From an uncultured Enterovibrio sp. (GTDB lineage Bacteria > Pseudomonadota > Gammaproteobacteria > Enterobacterales > Vibrionaceae), in contig CAMRBZ010000005.1 in assembly GCA_947040595.1 (NCBI GenBank), forward strand, positions 1-44,289: DNA of 44,289 nt, in the 5' to 3' direction. How positions within the stretch are numbered: the stretch's first letter is position 1; the number at the start of each line of letters is the position of its first letter. Shown in pieces: positions 9,693 through 17,615 of this stretch. The position numbers and the translations under genes are program-made. The notes below the pieces were generated by a model. The model was not told the DNA's origin. It was given only the letters and a program-made list of their open reading frames with translations, and did no database searches.

Positions 9693-10643
9693 TTGAATGT
9701 TAGCATTACTTCTTTAGGGAAGGTGATTAGACCAATCATTTCTTCTGTGCCTAAAGTTAACTTATTTAAATCGGTTTCGAATTCAATTGAATTCATAGAA
9801 ACAACTGCACCTTCAACTTCAACTGAATTGGAATCGGTTTTATCAAGAAAGTTCATACCACCAGGAAATCAAAAAAAAGTCAGGTTTACTTTGGTGGACT
9901 CACTTAGGAAATACAAAGAACAAAGCGTCAGTGTTCCTAAAGCAGAAAAAGCGAACGATGTGCCAAAAATGTCATTGTGTGAGATGGTGCAGGATTTAAA
10001 GATTACTTCTTATTCTGTTGTAATTGAACCTGAGCCTGAGCCTGAGCCTCTGTCCCATATAGATAAAATACTTCGTTTTGAACCCGCGGGGTGTTTGCCT
10101 TATACTCCCACTTCGGATGTAGATTGTCACTTGGATGTTCAAGCCTGCAGAAATGTTCTGCATGAAGAGTGTGCTTCTGATATGAGAGAAAAATTGTATC
10201 GTGAAGCCACATTGTTATTACAGCTCCTCCCTAAAGGACCTTCAGTACCGGCTGGGCTCTCGCTTGAAGCGCTATTACCTGAAGGTCTTTCAACTAAAGA
10301 TAGCTCTTATGAATTTAAATATAAAAAAGCAGAGCGGGAATTTTTGATAATAACTGCAATGCATCGGGGGTATTCTCAATTTGTAAAGGATTTGATTAAC
10401 GAAAAAAAATTTGAAAACCTATTAGAATATTATAAAATAACGGAGGCTCGCTCTTTAGGGACATCTGAATTTGCTGATCTTACAAAGACAAATACGGAAA
10501 ATAACCGTAAAATAACTCAGAATGTGACGCGTCTTTTTCCTGTGGAAAAATTTAACTATGATCAAACATTAAGAGTGGGAACTATGAATGGTGCTCTTAT
10601 ATTTCCTACTGTTAAATCAAAAATCACAAAATTTGAACAATAA
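9693..10643 (+). CDS. Unrecognised 316-codon protein
   Basis: Not recognised. The frame opens at TTG (9693) with AGG a few bases upstream; no in-frame ATG lies near the N-terminus, so the start is uncertain. There is no signal peptide or membrane segment. The first ~115 residues are Ser/Thr/Lys-rich and probably flexible, followed by an EPEPEPEP run made by a short GAGCCT repeat. From about residue 125 it looks globular, with a cysteine-containing patch (DVDCHLDVQACRNVLHEECA), a helical AEREFLIITAMHRGYSQFVKDL stretch and a basic C-terminus. It is flanked by an AT-rich 190 bp leader and a 600 bp non-coding stretch in the accessory part of the window. A secreted or effector-like protein is possible but nothing visible proves it. 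Confidence 0.6.
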   Translation: MNVSITSLGKVIRPIISSVPKVNLFKSVSNSIEFIETTAPSTSTELESVLSRKFIPPGNQKKVRFTLVDSLRKYKEQSVSVPKAEKANDVPKMSLCEMVQDLKITSYSVVIEPEPEPEPLSHIDKILRFEPAGCLPYTPTSDVDCHLDVQACRNVLHEECASDMREKLYREATLLLQLLPKGPSVPAGLSLEALLPEGLSTKDSSYEFKYKKAEREFLIITAMHRGYSQFVKDLINEKKFENLLEYYKITEARSLGTSEFADLTKTNTENNRKITQNVTRLFPVEKFNYDQTLRVGTMNGALIFPTVKSKITKFEQ

Positions 10644-11246
10644 TCGTGAAAGAAATTCCAGGTTTAATGTGTCAGCCTTATTTATGTCTTCGCTTAATAA
10701 TATACCCATTCATTATTTTTATCCGTATTCCGAACATAGGAAAATAGTCTTAATTTATCGGCATCTCGATAAGAGCCTATCTACAAATCTATATTTTGGC
10801 GTGGCGCTACGTGAAAAAATTGAATTTTAGTTTTTTTCTACCCTCAGATTTTAAAATATCGAGGTGAGGTGCGAAATGAGGGGTTTATCCGTATTCCTGT
10901 CGATTTTGAAAAGGAAAAGTACTTCGCTGTGCTCTAAAAGCCCGAGGGTGAGATGAGGTATGTTGATTATTGAGGCGATTACTTCAATCAAAAAATGATA
11001 GGCAGAAGATTGATTTCGAGTCGCTTATTTAGCTCTCAATATATGCCCCTTGCTTTTAAAGCTGCGTAGCCAACATCCACGCAGCTTCAAAGGAGACGGG
11101 TCGATTTTAAGCTTTTAAAGATGTTTTACGAGCCTGAAAAGCAAAAGGGTTGGCTCACATGCTCTTGTAACTTTCGTCTAAAATGGACTTTTTTTGTTGG
11201 ATACTCTTCTAATCCGTCGAGAGTAAGGGGTTGTAAAATAATGGCA
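10644..11246. other. Non-coding stretch with a possible decayed coding remnant
   Basis: About 600 bp without an intact gene. Around 10832-11040 one plus-strand frame reads like protein (RGEVRNEGFIRIPVDFEKEK, later KPEGEMRYVDY and GDYFNQK) but is broken by a TAA and a TGA. The family is not identified, and the frame may be chance. An ERIC fold-back remnant follows at 11041-11101. The last 145 bp before the smrA stop hold nothing recognised. Confidence 0.3.
11041..11101. repeat. ERIC fold-back remnant (two terminal arms, centre deleted)
   Basis: ATATGCCCCTTGC, TTTTAAAGCTGCGTAGCC on the left meets AACATCCACGCAGCTTC, AAAGGAGACGGGT on the right. The right arm is the reverse complement of an ERIC left end (ACCCGTCTCCTTTGAAGC). 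The left arm resembles an ERIC end in the other direction. The usual ~60 bp centre (CCAATCACA ... GGGCTTCA) is missing, leaving a ~60 bp inverted repeat. Confidence 0.6.
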
Positions 11247-11840
11247 TCATTTAATCTTGAGTCTTTTGAAAAGGCTAAAAGGCGTTTTTGACAAAGCGGT
11301 TTTTTTCTCTTGACTCTTTCTTAAATGTACATATACCGCTCCAGTTCCTCCTTGGTGCCTTTGGGCTGAATGAAAGCACTGTACATCTTTAATTTGCTCA
11401 AGCCACTGACAAAGAAAGCTTTTTTTCGCCGCAACGGGGACAGAGCGCTCTCCTTTTCCATGAACAATGATCACAGTACGAATGCCCATCACCTGAGATT
11501 TTTTTAAAAAGTTCCAGATTTTATCCCGTGCTTCTTTCAAGGTGAATGAATGCAGGTCTAGGCGAGCATGAACATCATATTTTCCCAAGCGCAATGTGCG
11601 AAACACCGTGTCTTGAACATCAGGCCTTTTAAAAGCCACGATGTCATCGGGTTTTAGCATTTTTGCATGCTCCAATGAAAAGAATTCAGGATCCCCTTCA
11701 GACAAACGCTGTATAGGCGTTGTATGTGTAAATGGGAGGTCTGTTGTTTCCAGAGCCGGGACCGTTGTTTCTGTTTTTTCGTATTTTTTTAGCATCACTT
11801 GAGTCATCATTTCCCGAAATGTAACGGATTTTTGGTACAC
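11247..11840 (-). CDS. smrA: Smr-domain protein, SmrA type
   Basis: 197 residues with a C-terminal Smr domain: RLDLHSFTLKEARDKIW (the DLH start of the domain), TVIIVHGKG (the HGKG nuclease-associated motif) and the terminal HQGGTGAVYVHLR. The N-terminal DPEFFSLEHAKMLKPDDIVA and PDVQDTVFRTLRLGKY blocks point to SmrA (YdaL), which has DNA endonuclease activity in vitro, rather than the ribosome-rescue nuclease SmrB. The frame starts at GTG (11840) without a good ribosome site; an ATG ten codons in is an alternative. An ERIC copy lies 38 bp upstream, probably inside the 5' untranslated region. Confidence 0.85.
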   Translation of the reverse strand: MYQKSVTFREMMTQVMLKKYEKTETTVPALETTDLPFTHTTPIQRLSEGDPEFFSLEHAKMLKPDDIVAFKRPDVQDTVFRTLRLGKYDVHARLDLHSFTLKEARDKIWNFLKKSQVMGIRTVIIVHGKGERSVPVAAKKSFLCQWLEQIKDVQCFHSAQRHQGGTGAVYVHLRKSQEKKTALSKTPFSLFKRLKIK

Positions 11841-11877
11841 ATTATCGTCGTTACAGGGTGAGTTTTTATTTCTGTAT

Positions 11878-12001
11878 TATACCTGTCGTTTTTGAATCGC
11901 TGCGGTGTTGGCCGTCCTTGTTCACCTTATGACTAGGGTTATCTGTGGTCATGAGGTTCACTTAATGGCCATTGCGCTGCATCTTCAAGTGTCTTGGTAT
12001 A
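11878..12001 (+). repeat. ERIC-like intergenic repeat, copy 4
   Basis: About 124 bp from TATACCTGTCG to TCTTGGTATA. The outer arms are kept, while the centre (GACTAGGGTTATC, TGTGGTCATGAGGTTCACTT) is more diverged than in the other copies. It lies upstream of smrA, in inverse orientation to that gene. Confidence 0.75.
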
Positions 12002-12321
12002 GAAAGCTGCAGGTTTCAAAGATCTCATTTCGTGTGGTAGATAAATACTTATATGCTTCAAAGAATGTGTGAAGATTACAATGTTCAGCGTTTTTTGGAA
12101 GATTTTTTTAAAGGATCTGTCGTTAAATTAAATAAAAAAGAATGAAATCGAAACCTATAACTCAAAAATCATGTTTAAAAGCAAGAAACTGTCGATTAAA
12201 ATGTGAGCAAGTAAGAGGTCGGAATCATCCACTTTAACGTTAAAGTACACCTTGAAAGAGGATTTGTTTGTGTGTTGTTTTTGTTGACTGATTTTGATGG
12301 TATTAAAAAATCATAAATAAC
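12002..12321. other. Non-coding stretch upstream of tRNA-Pro
   Basis: About 320 bp of AT-rich sequence with no reading frame of note. It holds a perfect 16 bp palindrome, ACTTTAACGTTAAAGT, at 12231-12246, which could be a regulator binding site. Nothing else is recognised before the tRNA promoter. Confidence 0.4.
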
Positions 12322-12349
12322 TTGAATTTAGATTTTAGATGGGTATTAT
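12322..12349 (+). promoter_or_regulatory. Sigma-70-type promoter of tRNA-Pro
   Basis: TTGAAT (12322-12327), a 16 bp spacer and TATTAT (12344-12349) lie 60 bp before the tRNA. The GC-richer AGGCCTCC just after the -10 box resembles the discriminator of stringently controlled stable-RNA promoters. Transcription would start near 12356. Predicted from sequence only. Confidence 0.6.
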
Positions 12350-12409
12350 AGGCCTCCTTCGGGAAAGAGAGAGAAAGTAAAAAACAGTCTTATTTCTTAT
12401 CCAAAGCAT

Positions 12410-12486
<77 letters not shown>

Positions 12487-12492
12487 AATTAG

Positions 12493-12527
12493 AAAGCCCC
12501 GTATTGATACGGGGCTTTTCTCGTTTT
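12493..12527 (+). terminator. Rho-independent terminator after tRNA-Pro
   Basis: AAAGCCCCGTA pairs with TACGGGGCTTT around a TTGA loop (12493-12518), followed by TCTCGTTTT. It starts 6 bp after the tRNA CCA end. Confidence 0.9.
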
Positions 12528-12561
12528 GGATATTCAATGTATGAGAAGAAAGGAAAATACC

Positions 12562-12642
12562 ATGAGGAAATCGATGTATGTCTTATTTTTTCTGCTTTTT
12601 ATTGTTTCTATGTGGACGACAAATGTCCTTTTAAATGGCTAA
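12562..12642 (+). CDS. Possible 26-residue single-pass membrane micro-protein
   Basis: ATG with AAGGA 8 nt upstream opens 26 codons. The product has a short basic start (MRKSMY) and then a continuous hydrophobic stretch (VLFFLLFIVSMW) long enough for one membrane pass. It lies just after the tRNA-Pro terminator and ends 12 bp before the convergent TraB-family gene. No promoter of its own is obvious. The good ribosome site plus hydrophobic product favour a real gene, but chance is not excluded, and no family is recognised. Confidence 0.4.
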   Translation: MRKSMYVLFFLLFIVSMWTTNVLLNG

Positions 12643-12654
12643 ATGATGCGTCAC

Positions 12655-13515
12655 TTATGCCTTGGTAAAACAGGCAACCTCTCTTCCTTTTGTCATTAGT
12701 TTTACTTTGAAACCTTTTTCTTTCAATAAATTGATGAGTCCCTCTTTTCCATATAAATGAAGTGCGCCGACCACCAAGACATAGTTTTTTGATTTGATCC
12801 GTTTTTTATCGGTGAGCTTTTTCACCCATTGATGATTTCTGTCTTCCAGTAATTTTTTTTCAAATGCATTCTTTCCTGTTTCATTTTCCACTATATGGGT
12901 TAATGCTTTTGCATCGCCGTATTCCCAAGCTTTGATAATGCAAGGTAAACGTTTTTTCGATTCTTCCCAATGATTCAGGGTGTCTTGCAGTAACGCAATC
13001 CCGTCCTCTCCTGCATTTGAAAGCAAGTTGATTTGTTCTTGTAAAGTTTCTAATCCGATAACCGGTATTTTCCATTTTTTACTTTGAGAAAGAGCATAAA
13101 GGTCGATGCCTTGCTCTGGGTCGAGATCCATCCTTTTTATTTGTTCCATTTGCATCAACATGGAGGTTTGCCAAGGAGGCAAGCTTAAAAGAGTGGCAAA
13201 AGGCAATTTGAGCTCTTTGGCTATGTTTTTTAGCTGTACTTTTTCTTCGGTATTGACGTGCTTAGAGGTTGGGAGTCCTTTGGGCAACTGAAGCGGTGTT
13301 TTTAGGTTGATGTCGGCTTCGACGAAAAGTGCGTCGGCTTCTTTTAGTCGCTTCTCAAAAAGAGAAGGAAGGGGATAAAAGCCCTCTTTTCCTGCATGCA
13401 CAGATCCTAAAAGGGTAAAGGTGAGGCCGTCTTTTTGTGCTTCCCAAATTTGAGGCTCAGCAAAAGAAAATGATGAAAATATCAGTGCGACAATCAGAAT
13501 GTAACTTTTTTTCAT
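12655..13515 (-). CDS. TraB/GumN (PrgY-like) family secreted protein
   Basis: 286 residues with a signal peptide (MKKSYILIVALIFSSFSFAE) suggesting export to the periplasm. The family pattern is visible: LLGSVHAGKEGFYPLP near the N-terminus, FVEADINL, and the C-terminal VVGALHLYGKEGLINLLKEK with the GxxH motif. TraB/GumN proteins resemble metal-dependent proteases of the Tiki type; activity here is untested. The frame continues upstream to 13629, but that part reads through an ERIC repeat. The ATG at 13515 has GGAG 7 nt upstream and starts the signal peptide, so it is used. Confidence 0.85.
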   Translation of the reverse strand: MKKSYILIVALIFSSFSFAEPQIWEAQKDGLTFTLLGSVHAGKEGFYPLPSLFEKRLKEADALFVEADINLKTPLQLPKGLPTSKHVNTEEKVQLKNIAKELKLPFATLLSLPPWQTSMLMQMEQIKRMDLDPEQGIDLYALSQSKKWKIPVIGLETLQEQINLLSNAGEDGIALLQDTLNHWEESKKRLPCIIKAWEYGDAKALTHIVENETGKNAFEKKLLEDRNHQWVKKLTDKKRIKSKNYVLVVGALHLYGKEGLINLLKEKGFKVKLMTKGREVACFTKA

Positions 13516-13530
13516 AATCACTCCAACGTT

Positions 13531-13655
13531 TATACCCACAGTATTTGAAGATGCGCGCCTGCGGCAAGCGAGTGAAGCCCCTGAGTATAGATTGACTTTG
13601 TGATTGGGCGCAGCGAGCCTAGCCAACACCCACGCAGCTTCAAAGGCGATGAGTA
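13531..13655 (-). repeat. ERIC-like intergenic repeat, copy 5 (reverse orientation)
   Basis: TATACCCACAGTATTTGAAG at one end and GCAGCTTCAAAGGCGATGAG at the other; the centre has GAAGCCCCTGAG and TGTGATTGGG. It is the reverse complement of the other copies and ends 15 bp before the TraB-family start codon, between the promoter side and the ribosome site, so it is likely transcribed in the 5' leader. Confidence 0.82.
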
Positions 13656-13949
13656 AGGAAGGTTCATTATGGCGCTTTGTTTCTTTACGGTCTTTTTTTA
13701 TTTTTTTGGGTAAAGGACCCGCGTTTGAATGTGCTTCCTTTTTTGGAATGGTCTTTTTCGGCGCTTATAAGGTGGCGGGGTGTGTGTTATACCCATTCAA
13801 TTAAGTCGTTCGTCAGAAATTGCGCCGGAAAAATCACGGAGAACAAGGTGTGAATTGTCGATAACGCGTTATTCTAATTGAAAAATTCATAACGATGTTA
13901 TCGGTGATTTTAACAAGCAAGAATGATCAAATGTTTAATGGGATTGGTA
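13656..13949. other. Non-coding stretch between TraB-family gene and tapT
   Basis: About 295 bp. A plus-strand hydrophobic frame (13649-13804) starts inside the degenerate ERIC end and has no recognisable family. No terminator is seen for the minus-strand tapT, nor a clear promoter for the TraB-family gene. Confidence 0.3.
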
Positions 13950-14732
13950 TTATTCAGGCAGTGAATTTAAGAAGGCTGAATAATTCTGTAGAGCATTAAC
14001 ATTGCCTTTGTTGGTTTGGCAGACGCCTTTTTGATATTGAAAATTAAAAACATCAAACCATAAATCCAATAAATGTGCGTTGTCGTGTTCACCCAACATA
14101 TCTAATACCCGAGCTCCCACTTCTGCTGTTGAAAATTGATATTCTAATGTCGTCTTTCGAATAGTATATCGAGCGTCGTTCCCGACGGGTGAACAGTTCA
14201 TTGCATCGAGTTTTGTTTTGAAGGCCGATTTTGCATCAAAGGATACCATTGGAAATTGATCTAAGTATGGGCTTTTGCGATACATTTTTTTCGCCTCGCG
14301 CCAGCTGCCATCGAGCATGATAAAAAGGGGACGTTTTCCATTTTTGCACGTCACTTGGTTCGTCAATACCTCTCGATCCTCATCTGCATATTCTTTTGGA
14401 AAAACAACAAAAGGTTGCCATTTTTCATCGTTAAGTACCGCTAAAAGTGCTTTGTTTTCTTCGGTTCGAGACCAAAGAAATGCAAAGGTATCGGGTATTA
14501 AATCAGCAATCAGTTTACCTGTATTGCTGGGTTTAAGAACCTCGGTGTCGTACATTAATAATAAGAATCCAGATTGCGTTTTTATTTGTTCTTTTTTTGG
14601 TGCTAAGGGACAAATACAAAAATGTTTCGCTAATTGGCACAAGCCACAGCGTATCACTTTTTGCCCTCGTGCTTTAAACGTGGTCGTACTTTGACTTTTC
14701 CGAAATTGATGTAAGCGATGAACTGCGTGCAT
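13950..14732 (-). CDS. tapT: DTW-domain tRNA-uridine aminocarboxypropyltransferase
   Basis: 260 residues of the DTW/TDD family, which transfers the 3-amino-3-carboxypropyl group of S-adenosylmethionine to a uridine in the tRNA variable loop (acp3U47). The N-terminal cysteine cluster RCGLCQLAKHFCICPL probably binds zinc. The signature region reads MLDGSWREAKKMYRKSP, with D-G-S-W in place of the common D-T-x-W. The C-terminal DNAHLLDLWFDVFNFQYQKG closes the domain. The symbol is by family resemblance to E. coli TapT (YfiP). It points away from the flagellar operon, whose first gene begins 514 bp upstream. Confidence 0.82.
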   Translation of the reverse strand: MHAVHRLHQFRKSQSTTTFKARGQKVIRCGLCQLAKHFCICPLAPKKEQIKTQSGFLLLMYDTEVLKPSNTGKLIADLIPDTFAFLWSRTEENKALLAVLNDEKWQPFVVFPKEYADEDREVLTNQVTCKNGKRPLFIMLDGSWREAKKMYRKSPYLDQFPMVSFDAKSAFKTKLDAMNCSPVGNDARYTIRKTTLEYQFSTAEVGARVLDMLGEHDNAHLLDLWFDVFNFQYQKGVCQTNKGNVNALQNYSAFLNSLPE

Positions 14733-15175
14733 AGTGGGCTGTAAGTTTATAGAGATAAATAGATCTCATCATCATAACATCGGCAGCTCTTTGTGTTGAG
14801 TTTTAAAATACCCGTTCATTTTGCTTTTTATCTGCATTTTTAAAGGCGAGCTCTTACAAAAAAAGGCAGAAAAAAAGGAGTGTATTTCTCCAAGGAATGC
14901 CGATTTTGTGTACTTTTTTTCGTCTTTTTGTCTTTGTATTTCTTGCGTTCATCGCGTTTTGATCATGCACTCACGGCGCCGGTGTCTTTTGTGAAAAAAA
15001 GGGACTTTGAATTTTCTGCGTTTTTGGCAATAGACTCTTAGCATCATGATTTAATGTATTTATTTTTATATATTTCATTACTTTGCATTTAATTAGTTTC
15101 CTCTTTTGTTTCTTGGGGTATGGATTGTTGATCTTCCCCACAATAAATTGAAATAAATGCTTTGGTGTTTTTTAT
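14733..15175. other. Divergent intergenic region tapT / fliO
   Basis: About 440 bp, AT-rich. Near 14880-15045 a plus-strand open frame is hydrophobic (FCVLFFVFLSLYFL) but has no good start and no known family, so it is not called. No fliN or other flagellar gene remnant is seen. The sigma-54-type element at 15176 lies at its right edge. Confidence 0.35.
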
Positions 15176-15191
15176 GGGCCTGAAGTTTGCT
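15176..15191 (+). promoter_or_regulatory. Candidate sigma-54 promoter of the fliO operon
   Basis: GGGCCTGAAGTTTGCT aligns with TGGCACRNNNNTTGCW, keeping the -24 GG (15177-15178) and -12 GC (15189-15190) with exact 10 bp spacing and TTTGC. Three consensus bases differ (T1, A5, C6). Transcription would begin near 15202, 45 bp before fliO. Polar flagellar middle genes of Vibrio are driven by sigma-54 with FlrC, which supports the call. Confidence 0.5.
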
Positions 15192-15246
15192 TATCAGCAC
15201 AAAGTGCGCTCTATTATCTGAAATTTTATAGATAAGAAGAAATATC

Positions 15247-15696
15247 ATGGCAATTTTACAAGGTTCTGCATTTCGTGTTTTGACGTCATTTGTTACATTT
15301 TTTTCTTCATCGGTCTATGCGACGGCAACAGTAGCAACAGAAGCAACAACAACGGCCGTTACAACGACGGGACCGTCGAAAGAAAATCTTGCCACCACGT
15401 TTGTGGGACTCGTTTTGGTGATTTGTGTCATTTTTTTGTTGGCGAAGTTACTTAAACGTCTACAAGAGACCTCCATCGGGGGGAAATCAAACATGAAAAT
15501 CATCAGCCATCTTGCTTTAGGTCAAAAAGAGCGGGTGCTTGTTTTGGATGTCAATGGGAAACAAATTGTCGTTGGGGTCACAGCCATGCAAATAAATCTC
15601 TTAATGGAATTAGATAACCCTATAATCGTAAAGGAAAAAGAGGTTTCTTTTTCATCTCAACTTAAAAATGTCTTAAGAAGGAACGATGCCTCTTAA
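15247..15696 (+). CDS. fliO: Flagellar export protein FliO
   Basis: 149 residues. An N-terminal hydrophobic segment (about 8-25), a Thr/Ala-rich linker ([16 protein letters not shown]), a membrane helix ([20 protein letters not shown]) and the cytoplasmic domain with [20 protein letters not shown] are the FliO plan. FliO assists assembly of the FliP ring of the export gate. Its stop lies inside fliP (11 bp overlap). It is the first gene of the cluster here; in Vibrio fliL-M-N normally precede it. Confidence 0.9.
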   Translation: MAILQGSAFRVLTSFVTFFSSSVYATATVATEATTTAVTTTGPSKENLATTFVGLVLVICVIFLLAKLLKRLQETSIGGKSNMKIISHLALGQKERVLVLDVNGKQIVVGVTAMQINLLMELDNPIIVKEKEVSFSSQLKNVLRRNDAS

Positions 15697-16525
15697 ATAC
15701 CGTACTGCCATTATTTTGGCGATTTTTTGTTCTCTGATGACGTCTTTTTCTTTTGCTCAAGAAGAGATCGCCTCTCAAGCGGCCACTGAAACGGTTTCTG
15801 AAACCTTGATGAACAGTGCGGGAGAAGCTTCTTTTATTCAAATGAAAAATGGAGGAGGGATATCGGCGCTCACCATGAGTGTGAACCCTGATGGCAGTGA
15901 AGATTATTCAGTGACCTTGCAAATTTTGGCACTGATGACCGCTTTGGGATTTCTTCCTGCCATTGTGATCCTTATGACGTCTTTTACACGGATTGTGGTG
16001 GTCATGGGTATTTTGCGTCAAGCAATGGGCTTACAGCAGACCCCTTCGAATCAGGTGATCATCGGGATTGCTATGTTTTTGACGTTTTTTGTGATGTCGC
16101 CTGCCATAGAGCGCATTAACACAACGGCTGTGCAACCTTATATCAATGAACAAATTTCAGTGCGTGAAGCCTTTGATAAAGCGCAGATCCCTCTGCGTGA
16201 TTTTATGTTAAAGCAAACCCGTATTAAAGATTTGGAAACCTTCGTGACGATGTCAGGCTCGGACGCCCTTGACCCACAAACGGTTCCAATCACAGTGTTA
16301 ATTCCTGCGTTTATTACATCAGAGCTTAAAACCGCGTTTCAAATTGGTTTTATGTTATTTCTTCCTTTTTTGATCATTGATCTTGTTGTGGCTTCGGTTC
16401 TAATGGCTATGGGGATGATGATGCTTTCACCGATGATTGTTTCTCTTCCTTTTAAGTTAATGTTGTTTGTTTTGGTTGATGGTTGGAACCTGATCCTTTC
16501 AACCCTTGCTGGCAGTTTTGGCTAG
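15686..16525 (+). CDS. fliP: Flagellar export gate protein FliP
   Basis: 279 residues with a cleavable signal peptide ([20 protein letters not shown]), then a periplasmic stretch and four membrane helices. Family blocks: [59 protein letters not shown] and [14 protein letters not shown]. Five FliP subunits form the core of the flagellar type III export gate with FliQ and FliR. The start overlaps fliO by 11 bp, and fliQ follows after 10 bp. Confidence 0.97.
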   Translation: MPLKYRTAIILAIFCSLMTSFSFAQEEIASQAATETVSETLMNSAGEASFIQMKNGGGISALTMSVNPDGSEDYSVTLQILALMTALGFLPAIVILMTSFTRIVVVMGILRQAMGLQQTPSNQVIIGIAMFLTFFVMSPAIERINTTAVQPYINEQISVREAFDKAQIPLRDFMLKQTRIKDLETFVTMSGSDALDPQTVPITVLIPAFITSELKTAFQIGFMLFLPFLIIDLVVASVLMAMGMMMLSPMIVSLPFKLMLFVLVDGWNLILSTLAGSFG

Positions 16526-16535
16526 GAGTTAATTT

Positions 16536-16805
16536 ATGGCACCCGAAGCGTTTGTTGAACTCTTTCAAGATGCGTTGTATCTGGTTTTGATCATGGTTTC
16601 CGCCATCATTATTCCAGGTCTTATTGTGGGCTTGGTGGTGGCGGTATTTCAAGCGGCCACATCCATTAACGAACAAACATTGAGTTTTTTACCTCGTCTG
16701 ATAGCCACCTTGCTGGCCTTAATGCTTTTTGGTCATTGGATGACGCGTATTTTAATGGAGTATTTCTTTCGCTTAATGCAAGAAATACCCACTATTTTGT
16801 ATTGA
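16536..16805 (+). CDS. fliQ: Flagellar export gate protein FliQ
   Basis: 89 residues, two membrane helices forming a hairpin (LVLIMVSAIIIPGLIVGLVV and FLPRLIATLLALMLFGHWM), with the conserved QAATSINEQTLSFLPR loop between them. FliQ packs around the FliP/FliR core of the export gate in the inner membrane. GGAG lies 9 nt before the ATG; fliR follows after 12 bp. Confidence 0.97.
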   Translation: MAPEAFVELFQDALYLVLIMVSAIIIPGLIVGLVVAVFQAATSINEQTLSFLPRLIATLLALMLFGHWMTRILMEYFFRLMQEIPTILY

Positions 16806-16817
16806 TTAAGATTTAAC

Positions 16818-17615
16818 GTGGAATTTCCTGCAAGCATTATTCTCGATTGGATGGCCCAATTTTTTTGGCCCTTGACCCGCATTTCTTCCATGATGATGAC
16901 GATGACCTTTTTTGGTGCGCGTTTTGTGCCTGTCCGAATTCGTTTGTATTTGTCCCTTGCCATTACTTTTGCTGTGATGCCTGCGTTACCGAAAGGGCCT
17001 TTAGAGATTGAAATTGTCTCTTATGGCGGATTTCTTATTTTGTCTCAGCAAATCATCATTGGTATTGCCATGGGGACGGTGACTCAATTTATTACACAAA
17101 GTTTTGTTTTATTAGGGCAAATTATCGGTATGCAATCAAGTTTAGGGTTTGCTTCTATGGTTGACCCTGCGAACGGCCAGAACACCCCATTATTGGGGCA
17201 GCTTTTTATGTTTGTAGCAACCTTGTTGTTTCTTGCAACCGATGGGCATTTGCAAATGCTCCATCTTGTGATAATGAGTTTTAAAAGTTTACCCGTTGGT
17301 GAGATGTTTGAGACGGTCAACTACCGCTTGCTTGCGAGTTGGTTTGGGATCATGTTCCATGTTTCTTTGGGAATGGCACTGGCGGGGATCATTGCACTTT
17401 TAACCGTTAACCTTTCGTTTGGTGTGATGACGCGGGCAGCACCTCAGCTAAACATCTTTTCTTTAGGATTTTCTTTTGCATTGCTCGTGGGGCTTTTGGT
17501 TTGTATCTATATTTTGAACGGCATTTTGCCTCATTATCTTAATCACTGGGAAACCGGCCTTGATACTATTTGCACCCTTATTCGTCTTGATTGCTCTTTG
17601 TCTGGTGTGCCCTAA
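16818..17615 (+). CDS. fliR: Flagellar export gate protein FliR
   Basis: 265 residues, about six membrane segments, the sixth FliP-like subunit of the export gate. Recognisable blocks are FWPLTRISSMMMTMTFFGAR, IGIAMGTVTQFITQSFVLLG, GFASMVDPANGQNTPLLGQL and the C-terminal LSFGVMTRAAPQLNIFSLGF. It starts with GTG. Its TAA overlaps the flhB ATG by one base (TAATG), a coupled arrangement. Confidence 0.97.
   Translation: MEFPASIILDWMAQFFWPLTRISSMMMTMTFFGARFVPVRIRLYLSLAITFAVMPALPKGPLEIEIVSYGGFLILSQQIIIGIAMGTVTQFITQSFVLLGQIIGMQSSLGFASMVDPANGQNTPLLGQLFMFVATLLFLATDGHLQMLHLVIMSFKSLPVGEMFETVNYRLLASWFGIMFHVSLGMALAGIIALLTVNLSFGVMTRAAPQLNIFSLGFSFALLVGLLVCIYILNGILPHYLNHWETGLDTICTLIRLDCSLSGVP

Noticed and set aside
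10588..10830. 80-codon frame overlapping the end of the orphan gene
   Set aside because: It starts inside another gene in a different frame, has no ribosome site and no recognisable domain; a frameshifted extension of the orphan could not be shown.
13516..13629. N-terminal extension of the TraB-family protein
   Set aside because: These 38 codons are ERIC repeat sequence; the internal ATG has a ribosome site and begins a signal peptide.
13649..13804. 51-codon hydrophobic plus-strand frame
   Set aside because: Its start lies in a degenerate ERIC end and no family or conserved pattern is seen.
14880..15045. Hydrophobic open frame before fliO
   Set aside because: No credible start codon, T-rich sequence easily gives hydrophobic codons, and no family match is visible.
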